Positions 53,193 to 61,599 of a DNA stretch of 64,000 nt are shown here, piece after piece. The DNA lies in contig NC_015577.1 of assembly GCF_000214355.1 (NCBI RefSeq), positions 3,215,389 to 3,279,388 on the forward strand, in the 5' to 3' direction. The notes under the pieces are model-generated. The model was given only the letters and a program-made list of their open reading frames with translations. It ran no database searches and was not told the DNA's origin. This DNA is from Leadbettera azotonutricia ZAS-9. GTDB lineage: Bacteria > Spirochaetota > Spirochaetia > Treponematales > Breznakiellaceae. A program made the translations under genes and the position numbers. Position 1 is the stretch's first letter. Each line of letters starts with the position of its first letter.

Positions 53193-54173
53193 ATGAAAAA
53201 GTTTTTTGCTCTCTCGGTTTTATTCGCTGTTTTGGCCTGTGGTGCCTTTGCCCAGGTGAACTTTGGCGGATCATTGTATACTGGTATTGAACTTAACGTA
53301 CCAAATACTGGAGATGAATCAGTCGGTATGCGTCATAGGGAGGAGGGAAACACCAAACTGGATTTAACCGGTACAGTGGTCACTGACAATTATGGGGCAA
53401 AACTTGACACTACCTTTGTTTACCCATCTCCGGATAACCCCAGGCTTAACGGCATTTATGGCTGGGCTAATTTCCTTGACAACCAACTCCGCCTCAGCTT
53501 GGGCAAAATCAGCGATGCGGTATGGGTTACCAGCTTGGACAATGAATACAAACTCGATGATGTAAACGGCCTCCGTCTTGAGTACAAGACGCCCCTCACA
53601 GGGCTTAGCGTAGGGGTCGCCTTTGACGCCGGGGATTACAAGGTCGAAAAGTTCCTGAAGCAGACAATACTCGGCGCCAGCTATGTCACTGCGTACTTTA
53701 ATACGGTGATCGCCTACGATATGGGCAGCAATGGAACCACAATCTTCGGCTTCAATTTTACCGGCATTGATGAGCTGTCCACCGCAGGAATAGAGCTCCA
53801 GGCCAGCAACATGGCGCTCTGGGATACGCTCGGGTTGCTGAGGGTTGACGAAGAAGCGGCATACCGGGTCACAAGGGCCTTCACTGCGTCCTTGCACCTG
53901 GGCCAGGAATTTTCCGGCGTAAAGAATACCGATGCGGATCTGACCTTTATCCCCGGTCTCAGTTATAAGATTATCCCCCAATTGACCGCGTCATTGGATG
54001 TAAAAATTGAGTCCCCCGATTATTTTAAGACAACGAACCTGGAGATAACCCCCTGCCTGGAATACTCCCTCTCAGGGCCCGCGCTGCTCTATCTGCAGTA
54101 TACCCTGGCTTTGCCCGAATTCAAAAACCCTTCACACATCCTTGGCCTCGGCCTGGAAATCAAAGCCTTCTAA
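53193..54173 (+). CDS. Outer-membrane beta-barrel protein
   Basis: This 326-residue protein has a signal peptide (MKKFFALSVLFAVLACGAFA-QVN). It consists of alternating strands such as FGGSLYTGIELNV, RLEYKTPLTGLSVGVAFDAGD and YLQYTLALPEF, ending in LGLEIKAF with the terminal Phe recognised by the BAM machine. It resembles treponemal porin-like proteins, with about 14-16 strands by length. AAGGAGG precedes the ATG, and a strong terminator follows. Its place next to surface flavoproteins suggests passage of a substrate or electron acceptor. Confidence 0.8.
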   Translation: MKKFFALSVLFAVLACGAFAQVNFGGSLYTGIELNVPNTGDESVGMRHREEGNTKLDLTGTVVTDNYGAKLDTTFVYPSPDNPRLNGIYGWANFLDNQLRLSLGKISDAVWVTSLDNEYKLDDVNGLRLEYKTPLTGLSVGVAFDAGDYKVEKFLKQTILGASYVTAYFNTVIAYDMGSNGTTIFGFNFTGIDELSTAGIELQASNMALWDTLGLLRVDEEAAYRVTRAFTASLHLGQEFSGVKNTDADLTFIPGLSYKIIPQLTASLDVKIESPDYFKTTNLEITPCLEYSLSGPALLYLQYTLALPEFKNPSHILGLGLEIKAF

Positions 54174-54193
54174 TTCTAAAGACGAGTACACAT

Positions 54194-54229
54194 AAAAAAG
54201 AGACTGTCCAAAAGACAGCCTCTTTTTTT
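54194..54229 (+). terminator. Terminator shared by the barrel gene and the FMN-binding gene
   Basis: AAAAAGAGACTGTC pairs with GACAGCCTCTTTTT (one mismatch) around a short A-rich loop, with a T run on the + side and an A run that serves the minus strand. It lies between the convergent genes ending at 54173 and 54247. Confidence 0.85.
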
Positions 54230-54246
54230 ATAGCAAGATAAACCGA

Positions 54247-54618
54247 TTAGTTACCGGCGACGACCTTGTCTATCGCTGATTGAGCGGCGGCGCTGATAGC
54301 GCTGGTCGTGACAGTGGCGCCGGAAATAGTATCAATTGCAGCGGAATTGTACTTCTTGATGATCCCGGGCGCCCTGGTGACTGCGATCCCCCCAACTGTG
54401 GGGGTTTCGGCGGCGCCAACAACGACTACATCGGTGATTATTCCGGCTGCCAAGGTAACAGTGACCGAAACATCGCCGCCAAAACCGGGGGCGGTGGCCG
54501 ACGCGGTTCCTGTTGCATTGCCGATGGGGGTAACCGCACCGCCGGTTGACGCGCAGGCTGCTAACCCGGCCAGCAAGGCCGCGATTGCGAAAACAATGAC
54601 TAAATTACGCACTTTCAT
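54247..54618 (-). CDS. Small FMN-binding lipoprotein (FMN_bind)
   Basis: This 123-residue lipoprotein (signal ending LAGLAAC) has an FMN_bind domain. The attachment motif is D96-TIS-G-A-T102 (DTISGAT), with Thr102 the likely FMN ester site. It fits the DxxSGAT motif used by ApbE. Such proteins carry electrons on the outer face of the membrane, as in NqrC/RnfG and flavin-based extracellular electron transfer. A second FMN_bind lipoprotein gene lies 71 bp upstream on the same strand. apbE at 46267 is the obvious modifier. The mature protein is short, so it may be a simple carrier. Confidence 0.87.
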   Translation of the reverse strand: MKVRNLVIVFAIAALLAGLAACASTGGAVTPIGNATGTASATAPGFGGDVSVTVTLAAGIITDVVVVGAAETPTVGGIAVTRAPGIIKKYNSAAIDTISGATVTTSAISAAAQSAIDKVVAGN

Positions 54619-54688
54619 TCTTTATATCCTCCTATGGATTTATTGGGAACACTATTACAAAACCGATACCTGCGTCCGGTACTGCGGA

Positions 54689-55090
54689 TCAGGGGATTTG
54701 GGCAAGCGCCTTCTTACCAGCTTCTATGATCGCATTACTGGTAATAGTGGCACCGCCAACAATATCGATATCAACGGAGTTATATTTAATAATTTTGGCC
54801 GCCGCCTGATCTACAACAGGTCTGCCATAGCCAGGGGATTCACCCTCACCTTTAGCATTTTTTTCATCAATGACTGTTGCTTCGGTGATGACCCCATTAG
54901 TGAAGGTAAGTGTTACCGTAATCAGGACATTGCGACCTTGAGCGGAACCCACTACCGGAGGTCCTGAATAAGGCTGACCGCCAGTAGTAAGATAGGGATT
55001 ATCATTGGCTGTTATACCTGTATCCTCAATAAAACAACCCACGAGTATAATACTCAGCGCGGCAACCAACACTATCAACAATTTCTTCAT
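54689..55090 (-). CDS. FMN-binding lipoprotein (FMN_bind)
   Basis: This 133-residue lipoprotein (MKKLLIVLVAALSIILVGC) has the FMN_bind pattern ...DIVGGAT-IT near residues 109-117, with Thr115 as candidate FMN site. The fourth position is Gly where Ser/Thr is common. A segment NVLITVTLTFTNGVITEATVID precedes it, as in NqrC-like domains. The start is at 55090, with GGAGGA five bases upstream (an adjacent ATG at 55093 is also possible). It is probably co-transcribed with the downstream FMN_bind gene and flavinylated by ApbE. Confidence 0.86.
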   Translation of the reverse strand: MKKLLIVLVAALSIILVGCFIEDTGITANDNPYLTTGGQPYSGPPVVGSAQGRNVLITVTLTFTNGVITEATVIDEKNAKGEGESPGYGRPVVDQAAAKIIKYNSVDIDIVGGATITSNAIIEAGKKALAQIP

Positions 55091-55167
55091 CATTCTCCTC
55101 CAAAAAAAATTATATACTAACAATACTATAAAATTTCAATGCGATACAAGTACCCCCCATTGCCTAG

Positions 55168-55370
55168 AAAATTTCTAGCCGAAAAGGTTAGTTCTATAAA
55201 TAAGCTTGTCAATATCACCCATAGAGTTTTTGCGGGTAATCACCTTTCCCGGTCCATGATAATTATGAAAATACAAAGAGATTCGCCGAGGATCCGGAGA
55301 TCCCGCCTGATGGAACAATCCTTTCAATGGGAGCGAGTATTTGTTTTGCAACCGGGACAGGAAATATAGT
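55168..55370 (-). pseudogene. Decayed copy of the CbiQ-like membrane gene at 62161
   Basis: The minus strand translates as SIRRDLRILGESLCIFIIIMDRER and, after a frameshift, VITRKNSMGDIDKLIYRTN. The intact gene at 62161 reads FSIRRDLRIPGKFGELIGESFRIFAIIMDRKKAITRKNLMGDIDKLLIEL. The remnant has a stop, a frameshift and an internal deletion. It fills much of the gene-free interval 55124-55418, which otherwise holds an A/T-rich CTAGAAA/TTTCTAG palindrome near 55164. Confidence 0.8.
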
Positions 55371-55418
55371 CCAGTTTCCGAGTATTTTTGATTATTGTGC
55401 TCAAACCCCTCAAAAAAA

Positions 55419-55442
55419 CTGCCGCCCCATATGGGGCGGCAG
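55419..55442 (-). terminator. Terminator of the FMN/FAD reductase gene
   Basis: CTGCCGCCCC (55419-55428) pairs perfectly with GGGGCGGCAG (55433-55442). On the minus strand it is followed by TTTTTTT. It lies 36 bp after the reductase stop. Confidence 0.9.
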
Positions 55443-55477
55443 AAATCTACGTACTTAAATTAGTTCAAAGAACAAAT

Positions 55478-57268
55478 TTACTCTAGCTTACCAGCAGCCT
55501 GTTTACCCGCTGTCCTTCCCATGGTTGCACCAATGGCAAGGGATGAACCGGAACCAGGATACTCCTGGTAGAAGAAATCGCCGTTAGCGGTTTCACCTGC
55601 GGCATAGAGGCCGGAAATAACCGTACCATCAGCCTTAAGTACCTCTGCTTTCGTATTGATCTTGATACCACCCATGGAACCGATGGAAGAAGGTATCGCT
55701 TTTGTTGCGGTAAAGACGGAACCGGTCTCCGTTATAGTTTTCATAGGACCTTTAGTAGCAAAGGCGGCAGTTAACTTGTCAACATCCGCACCAATCAATG
55801 TTGCCAGCCCTGATATGCTGTCACTGGTATGTGCAAAATCTGGATATTGTGAAGGGCCATTGGTAATAGCCCAAAACGCGGTCGCACCGTTTTTGCGAGC
55901 TTCAACCATCCTATTGTGCACCACCGCATAGTCATCCTCAGATTGTTCATAGTAACCCGGGAGAAGGTCAAACTTGCCATCAGACGACTTACCAGCCGGC
56001 CTCGGCGCCCAGGGAAGCACTTCGCCATCCTGCTTTACAACCACTGAACTATAGTGCATGGCTTCGCCGAGACTGTTGTCAATACCTACCCAGCCGATTT
56101 TACCGCCCTTGAACACAGTAGCAGCTCCAATTTTTTGAGCCATTTTGATACCATCGCCTACATTCTGTGAACTGGACTGAGGAACATCATTCTTGGAATC
56201 GGCATTATACGTTGCCATAAGACCGGTAAAATCACTATCAAAACCACCGGTTGCGATAACTACCGCTTTCGCATTGAAGATATAGTTACTCTTTTTCGAT
56301 TCAGCCTTAACTCCAGTGACCTTGCCGCCAGTAACGATAAGATCAGTCGCTTTTACACCAGTTCTTATGGTATTTGCTGGCAATCTACCCACCAAACGGT
56401 TCACCAGACCAGCGCCTCCACCCATAGTAAAGTCCATCCGCATACGAGCTGCGGAAGCAGTACCGGAGGACATATTCCCATTTGGAGCATCAGGAGGTCC
56501 CCACGGGGAAGGAGGAGGGAAAGGATCCATACCAAGGAAATTCAGGGTGTTAATGGATTCTTTCGCAAAGTACTTTACCAAATTCTCGTCAGCATAGCCC
56601 TGGGCGCGTTCCATATAAAATTCAGCTAACTCATCATATCCTGTTTGATCATCGGTCTCTGCCCCATACACAACCCCGGCAGCAAGTTTGGTGGAACCGC
56701 CGATAATTTCCATTTTTTCAAGGATAATAACATTTGCGGTAGATTTAACGGCTTTAGCCTGGACGGCAGCACTGAGACCTGCCACACCGCTGCCTATCAC
56801 AACGATATCAGCATCCACTATTACAGTGCCCTTTGCCTGAGTTTTCGGCGGGCTGATGAAATTCGAAGAGGCTCCAGCCTCAACCAATGCCGCATCAACC
56901 GCAGCTTTTAAGCTGCTGGTGGTAATCGTGGCGCCGCCAACAATATCTACCCCCGCGGTTTGAGCCTTAAGGATATCCTCAATAAGAGCAGAAGCAGCGG
57001 CTTGGCCCACTTGTTCACTTCCGACTTTAGAAATATCAGATACTTCTATATCGAGAATTTCATCTTCAATGACCGTAACCGTGACGTCATAGCTTTGCCC
57101 GGTAAACCCTGTAGCTGTCTTCACATATTCACCCGGTACTAGTGAATCAACTGTCGGTGCGGAATTGTCATCCGAATCCGAATCTGTGGAACAGGCTGCA
57201 AATCCAAGAATCAGAAGTCCCAGGAATAGGACTGCGAATCTTGCCATCGTCTTTTGAAACTCTTTCAT
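55478..57268 (-). CDS. Extracytoplasmic FMN_bind/FAD fumarate reductase-like lipoprotein
   Basis: This 596-residue lipoprotein (lipid Cys26 after LGFAA) has an N-terminal FMN_bind domain (about 45-130) with D108-IV-GGA-T114 as attachment motif. A fumarate-reductase-type FAD domain follows: DADIVVIGSGVAGLSAAVQA (G159-x-G161-xx-G164), GGSTKLAAGVVYG and the C-terminal GLYAAGETANG...GSSLAIGATMGRTAGK. This architecture occurs in urocanate, fumarate and related reductases that respire small organic acids outside the cytoplasm. The acceptor here is unknown. No cytochrome domain is present, so electrons probably arrive through FMN carriers. Own terminator downstream; its upstream region contains the IS element. 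Confidence 0.9.
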   Translation of the reverse strand: MKEFQKTMARFAVLFLGLLILGFAACSTDSDSDDNSAPTVDSLVPGEYVKTATGFTGQSYDVTVTVIEDEILDIEVSDISKVGSEQVGQAAASALIEDILKAQTAGVDIVGGATITTSSLKAAVDAALVEAGASSNFISPPKTQAKGTVIVDADIVVIGSGVAGLSAAVQAKAVKSTANVIILEKMEIIGGSTKLAAGVVYGAETDDQTGYDELAEFYMERAQGYADENLVKYFAKESINTLNFLGMDPFPPPSPWGPPDAPNGNMSSGTASAARMRMDFTMGGGAGLVNRLVGRLPANTIRTGVKATDLIVTGGKVTGVKAESKKSNYIFNAKAVVIATGGFDSDFTGLMATYNADSKNDVPQSSSQNVGDGIKMAQKIGAATVFKGGKIGWVGIDNSLGEAMHYSSVVVKQDGEVLPWAPRPAGKSSDGKFDLLPGYYEQSEDDYAVVHNRMVEARKNGATAFWAITNGPSQYPDFAHTSDSISGLATLIGADVDKLTAAFATKGPMKTITETGSVFTATKAIPSSIGSMGGIKINTKAEVLKADGTVISGLYAAGETANGDFFYQEYPGSGSSLAIGATMGRTAGKQAAGKLE

Positions 57269-57411
57269 TCAATGCCTCCAAAAAAATTGATGTATATAAA
57301 GTCCAAAGATCTAACCCAATGGACTAAATATCCTACTAAACATAAAAAGAATATAACATAAATACAAAATAGAATATACATCCCATTTGGATAAATGTCA
57401 ACAAGACGCGT

Positions 57412-58810
57412 TGCCTCATAAATAATCTAACCCAAAACAGGGAATGCCTCATAATAAAATTCTAACCCAAATTATGTAGCCTATATCCGGTAACAAGGGT
57501 ACCGGAGGGCTCAATGGGGTTAACGATGAAAGAGAAACAGGCGCTTGCCAGAGAAATCAGCAAGCGGTATCGCAAAGCCGGGAAAAAGGGCAAGACCGCT
57601 ATCCTGGACGAGTTTGTCCAGAACACAGGGTACAACCGGAAATACGCCCTGCACCTTTTGGCGAATTGGGGGAGAACGGAACTGGTCAGACTGGCCGGAA
57701 GGGTTGTTAAGCTCAAGGCCGATGCGTTTAAAAAACGAAAAGCAGGGGGAGGGCGGAAGCCGGTCTACCAGGCGGCAACGATAAAAGCCCTCAAACTGAT
57801 TTGGGAGTTCTTTGATTACATGTGCGGGAAAAGGCTTTCCCCCTTCCTCCGGGAACAGATGCCTTTCCTCAATCCCTGCAAGGAGTTTGGCATCACCAAG
57901 GAGGTAAAGGCGCAGCTGCTTGCCATAAGCCCCGCCACCATCGACCGGAAGCTCAAGCCTGAACGGAAGAAGCTGGAATTAAAAGGACGGAGCGCCACAC
58001 GGCCCGGCGGCCTCCTCAAGCACCAGATCCCCATCCGTGTCTTTTATGCCTGGGATGAGAGGAAACCGGGCTTTTTTGAGCTGGATACGGTGGTTCATGA
58101 CGGCGGAAACGCCTCAGGCGAGTTCTGCTGTACCCTCAATGCCACCGATGTCTATTCAGGCTGGGTGGAGCTCCGCGCCCTCCTCAACAAGGCCCATCGC
58201 TGGGTTAAAGAGGAGGTGTCTCTCTTCCCCTCCCAGTTTCCCTTCCCCCTTTTGGGCATCGACAGCGATAACGGCGGGGAGTTCATTAATTACCAGCTCA
58301 AGGCATGGTGTGACGAACACCGCGTCCAGTTCACCCGCAGCCGTTCCTACCACAAGAACGACAACTGCTTCGTGGAGCAGAAAAACGACATGACCGTCCG
58401 CAGGACCGTGGGGTACTATCGCTATGACACCCTCCAGGCCAGAGACGCCCTGGCCGAGGTCTACCGCCATCTCTGTCCCCTGCTCAACTATTTTTACCCT
58501 TCAGAAAAAATAATCGCCAAGGAGCGGATAGGGGCCAGGGTCAAGAAGGTGTACGACAAACCCAAGTCGCCCTACAGGCGCCTCTTGGAATCCCCTGACC
58601 TTCCTGATATTTTTAAGAACGAGCTTCGACGCAGGGCTGCCCGTCTCAATCCGGTCAAGCAGAAACGCCTGGTCAACCATGCACTGATGGCTCTCTTCGA
58701 GCTTCAGAGCCAGAAGTCCCTTGCTGCTTCGGCTCTTGAAGATGTTTAGCCACGGTTAGATTTTTATTGTGAGGCAGCCGTTCCTTTCGGTTAGATTTTA
58801 TTTTGAGGCA
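57412..58810 (+). mobile_element. IS element with tandem terminal inverted repeats
   Basis: Each end holds two copies of TGCCTCA-(AT-rich)-CTAACC. On the left they start at 57412 and 57446; on the right they are inverted in the last 70 bp, ending at 58810. The spacing between copies is about 34 bp at both ends. The element carries one transposase gene and looks intact. A target duplication is not evident. It sits upstream of the reductase gene and directly before the promoter of the DUF362 gene. Confidence 0.85.
57514..58749 (+). CDS. DDE (rve-type) transposase
   Basis: This 411-residue protein has an N-terminal helix-turn-helix part (ILDEFVQNTGYNRKYALHLLANW, about 31-53) and an integrase-core domain. 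The catalytic triad appears as FFELDTVVHDGG, LLGIDSDNGGEF and NCFVEQKNDMTVRR. It resembles ISNCY/IS481-like integrase-type transposases. The start at 57514 has GGAGGG four bases upstream. There are no frameshifts, so the element may still be active. The stop lies 61 bp from the right end of the element. Confidence 0.9.
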   Translation: MGLTMKEKQALAREISKRYRKAGKKGKTAILDEFVQNTGYNRKYALHLLANWGRTELVRLAGRVVKLKADAFKKRKAGGGRKPVYQAATIKALKLIWEFFDYMCGKRLSPFLREQMPFLNPCKEFGITKEVKAQLLAISPATIDRKLKPERKKLELKGRSATRPGGLLKHQIPIRVFYAWDERKPGFFELDTVVHDGGNASGEFCCTLNATDVYSGWVELRALLNKAHRWVKEEVSLFPSQFPFPLLGIDSDNGGEFINYQLKAWCDEHRVQFTRSRSYHKNDNCFVEQKNDMTVRRTVGYYRYDTLQARDALAEVYRHLCPLLNYFYPSEKIIAKERIGARVKKVYDKPKSPYRRLLESPDLPDIFKNELRRRAARLNPVKQKRLVNHALMALFELQSQKSLAASALEDV

Positions 58811-58833
58811 TTACGCAAGATGCGCCTTTTTTG

Positions 58834-58860
58834 TTGACATTTTACTGATCCTGGTATAAT
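58834..58860 (+). promoter_or_regulatory. Promoter of the DUF362-permease operon
   Basis: TTGACA (58834-58839) and TATAAT (58855-58860) are separated by 15 bp; a second AT-rich hexamer at 18 bp is also possible. The -35 box begins 24 bp outside the right end of the IS element. Confidence 0.55.
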
Positions 58861-58935
58861 AATAATACTTGCATCAAAAGCGATCTCGATGTGGAACGCT
58901 ATCAATCACTCATATGAAGTGAGGAGGTTAGGGTA

Positions 58936-60198
58936 ATGAATACCAAAAATATGCGGTATCCGGTGTTTTTTATGATTTTAGGGGCTATTTTCGTAGCCTT
59001 GTGGGGCTGTAATAATGGCAGTACCTCATCATCAGGGCCCGAATGGGATAAAATCCCGGCTTATCCGGCGCTAGAGGCGGGTTACGAGAGTTTGTTTGCT
59101 CCGGGTGCAAAAACCGAAGCGGAATTGGCTGCCTTGTATTCAGGCAGATACGCCACATACGGCATTCTTGACAAAACCGAAGTCGTTGGAGGCTCTCCGG
59201 TCTATTTTACCCGGGATGTCAGCGCGGCGGGGATAGAGGCTGTCTACAAGGCTCTTGGTTCGCCGATTCCGAAAGGCGCAAAAACAGCGGTAAAGCTCAA
59301 CATGGCCGAAGCGGGCCATCCCAATGTTATTAATCCTAATTATATTGAAAAACTCGTTAAAGACGTAAACGGGACCTTGGTAGACAGCACTACCTTTTAT
59401 GATGTTCAAATGCCCGGTATATTTGGCGGAACTATTGGCGATCCAATGTTCCTGAGCCGGGGAACTGCAGCGTTATATCGGTCAGCCGCTCAAACGAACG
59501 GCTTTACCGAGGCCAAATTCGGTAAAATCGATATCCTTAACGAAACCGGGTTAAATGACGAATGGAGTACCGCAACCCCCAACGAATGGTCAATTCCCAT
59601 TACCGACTATCCGGGCCGCCATTTGGAAAATGCCCTTTTGGGTGCTAATATTCAGAACTATGATTGGCTCCTTTCAATAGTCCATTTTAAGGCGCATAGT
59701 TCGGCTGGATACGGCGGTGTCTTTAAGAACTTTGCCATTGGTATGGCCACATATAATGGTAAAAAGGATATTCATCAAAATGGTGATCCTGCAGAGGTCT
59801 TTTTTACCACCGTTGCCGAACCTTTCCAGGAAAAAGTTGTTGAGTATAACCAGGCCCTTATGCAGAACACCAAGTTCAAGAACAAGATCGTCTACATCAA
59901 TATGCTGAACAACATAGCGGATAACTGCGATTGTCAGCTGCCCATGGATTATGCAACAGGTCAATTAGTTAATAATGTGGAGATGCTGGATATCGGAATT
60001 CTTGCTTCTCTTGATCCGGTGGCCCTGGAAAAAGCCAGTTTGGATTTGATTTTTGATGCGGCTGACAAAAACGCCGTTGGAGCAAAACATGTAAAGGAAC
60101 GGATATTAGCCTTTCGGGGTCCGCACCAGGTCTTGCATGCGGCAAAGCTCAAGTTAGGGCATTTACAGTATGAATTGATAGATATAGACAAGAAATAA
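58936..60198 (+). CDS. DUF362-domain lipoprotein
   Basis: This 420-residue lipoprotein (signal ending VALWGC) carries a DUF362 domain: KTAVKLNMAEAGHPNVINPNYIEKLVKDV, then SIVHFKAHSSAGYGGVFKNFAIGMATYNGKKDIHQ (about 247-281) and a C-terminal DPVALEKASLDLIFDAADKN. DUF362 proteins are often linked to iron-sulfur and flavin redox loci, and some carry ferredoxin domains; none is seen here. GGAGG precedes the ATG. The ArsP-like permease follows after 18 bp. A role on the outer face in the same redox cluster is inferred. Reaction unknown. Confidence 0.85.
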   Translation: MNTKNMRYPVFFMILGAIFVALWGCNNGSTSSSGPEWDKIPAYPALEAGYESLFAPGAKTEAELAALYSGRYATYGILDKTEVVGGSPVYFTRDVSAAGIEAVYKALGSPIPKGAKTAVKLNMAEAGHPNVINPNYIEKLVKDVNGTLVDSTTFYDVQMPGIFGGTIGDPMFLSRGTAALYRSAAQTNGFTEAKFGKIDILNETGLNDEWSTATPNEWSIPITDYPGRHLENALLGANIQNYDWLLSIVHFKAHSSAGYGGVFKNFAIGMATYNGKKDIHQNGDPAEVFFTTVAEPFQEKVVEYNQALMQNTKFKNKIVYINMLNNIADNCDCQLPMDYATGQLVNNVEMLDIGILASLDPVALEKASLDLIFDAADKNAVGAKHVKERILAFRGPHQVLHAAKLKLGHLQYELIDIDKK

Positions 60199-60216
60199 AC
60201 GGTAAGAGGGAGTTCA

Positions 60217-61140
60217 GTGGATCACATTTTGGAGATACTACACCGCGAATTCATCTTTGTGATGTATTATTTCCTGATTCAGTTCCAACAAATAGTTGGA
60301 TATTGGATCTTGGGTATGATCTTGGGCTCCCTGATCTCCGTTTTCGGAAAAGACAAAATACATAAGTTATTTGCTTCTATACAAGAAAAAAAACTTGGAG
60401 TGCTGGGAGTAATCCCAGCCTCTATGATTGGTATTGTTTCACCTCTTTGTATGTATGGCACCATCCCTATTGCTTCTTCATTTGCGGAAAAGGGAATGGA
60501 AGAAGACTGGCTTGCCGCCTTCATGATGAGTTCCATACTGTTGAACCCTCAGCTCCTTATTAATAGTGCGGCCTTGGGTTTACCTGCAGTAATCGTTCGT
60601 TTTGTTACGTGCTTTTTTGGCGGCATAGCCGCTGGGCTTTGTGTCCGCTTCTTTTTCCCAAAGAAAAATTTTTTTACGTTTACCAAGTTACAAGCCGTGT
60701 CCGACCATGACACGGACCCTAATATGTTCATGCGGTTTTTAAAAAACATGGGAAGAAACATAAAGGCCACCAGCCTTTATTTCCTCTTTGGGATATTTTT
60801 ATCCGCCCTCTTTCAGCGTTACGTTCCTGCAGAATTAATGACAAAATTATTTGGAGGCAACCGTGCCTTTGGACTTTTTATGGCTGCCACTATTGGGGTT
60901 CCTCTCTATGTCTGCGGCGGCGGTACCATTTCACTATTGCAAACCTGGCTCCGGACCGGTATGAGTCTGGGACAAGCAGCATCATTTATGATAACCGGTC
61001 CAGCTACAAAAATTACCAACTTGGGTGCTCTTAAAATTGTCCTGGGTATTAAACATTTTGTCTATTATATAATCTTCACTATTCTTTATTCTCTACTCTG
61101 CGGTTTGGTTGTTGAGAGGATCATGGGTGTTATCGGGTAA
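60217..61140 (+). CDS. ArsP-like permease (PF03773)
   Basis: This 307-residue membrane protein has about eight helices. Family segments include IGIVSPLCMYGTIPIASSFAEKGM, AAFMMSSILLNPQLLINSAALG and VPLYVCGGGTISLLQTWLRTGMSLGQAASFMITGPATKITNLGALKI (about 228-274), matching the YraQ/ArsP permease group. Some members export methylated arsenicals; most are uncharacterised. The Cys residues in PLCMYGT and YVCGGG match the conserved positions. Start: GTG at 60217 (MDHILEIL). It is co-transcribed with the DUF362 gene. Confidence 0.85.
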   Translation: MDHILEILHREFIFVMYYFLIQFQQIVGYWILGMILGSLISVFGKDKIHKLFASIQEKKLGVLGVIPASMIGIVSPLCMYGTIPIASSFAEKGMEEDWLAAFMMSSILLNPQLLINSAALGLPAVIVRFVTCFFGGIAAGLCVRFFFPKKNFFTFTKLQAVSDHDTDPNMFMRFLKNMGRNIKATSLYFLFGIFLSALFQRYVPAELMTKLFGGNRAFGLFMAATIGVPLYVCGGGTISLLQTWLRTGMSLGQAASFMITGPATKITNLGALKIVLGIKHFVYYIIFTILYSLLCGLVVERIMGVIG

Positions 61141-61215
61141 GGCCGTAATCCAGGATCATTTTCTCTGGTTTTTCTACTACTTATATCCAATTGGTGCTAA
61201 AATATGAGGTAATGC

Positions 61216-61599
61216 ATGAAAGGGAAATTTCCCCTGAAATTCCTGGATTTGGTGATGATATTCCTTGCCCTTGCTTTGACCGGGCTTTCTGCCTATAGGG
61301 TGTACGCAAAGCCCCGGAATACCACCCAGGTGGTGATTCAGGGCCCGGATCGGAGCTGGGTTTTCCCCCTGGACGCAGAGGAGACCGTAACGGTTCCCGG
61401 GCCCCTGGGGAATACGATAATCAGAATCCATGATAACGAGGCATGGGTGGAAGACTCGCCCTGCGACAACAAGACCTGCGTGGCTGTGGGCCATATTGGC
61501 CGCCATGGGGACTGGGCAGCCTGCCTGCCCAATAATGTTATGCTTATGATAGAAGGTAGCAATGACCGACCAAACGCCCTTGACAGAACAGCCTGGTAG
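61216..61599 (+). CDS. NusG domain II-like membrane-anchored protein
   Basis: This 127-residue protein has one N-terminal membrane helix (LDLVMIFLALALTGLSAYRVYA). An extracytoplasmic NusG_II-type domain follows: VVIQGPDRSWVFPLDAEETVTVPGPLGNTIIRI, then DSPCDNKTCVAVGHIGRHGDWAACLPNNVMLMIEG. Three cysteines are conserved in this family. NusG_II proteins paired with Gx proteins occur beside ApbE/FMN_bind genes, and to my recollection are EetA/EetB in Listeria-type flavin electron-transfer loci. Gx begins 38 bp before its stop. Confidence 0.85.
   Translation: MKGKFPLKFLDLVMIFLALALTGLSAYRVYAKPRNTTQVVIQGPDRSWVFPLDAEETVTVPGPLGNTIIRIHDNEAWVEDSPCDNKTCVAVGHIGRHGDWAACLPNNVMLMIEGSNDRPNALDRTAW

Noticed and set aside
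57400-58825. Target-site duplication of the IS element at 57412-58810
   Set aside because: The flanks GACGCGT and TTACGCA share only a scattered ACGC and no clean direct repeat at the borders.
61141-61215. Terminator after the ArsP-like permease (CCAG...CTGG-TTTTT)
   Set aside because: The stem is only four bp plus scattered pairs, too weak to claim.
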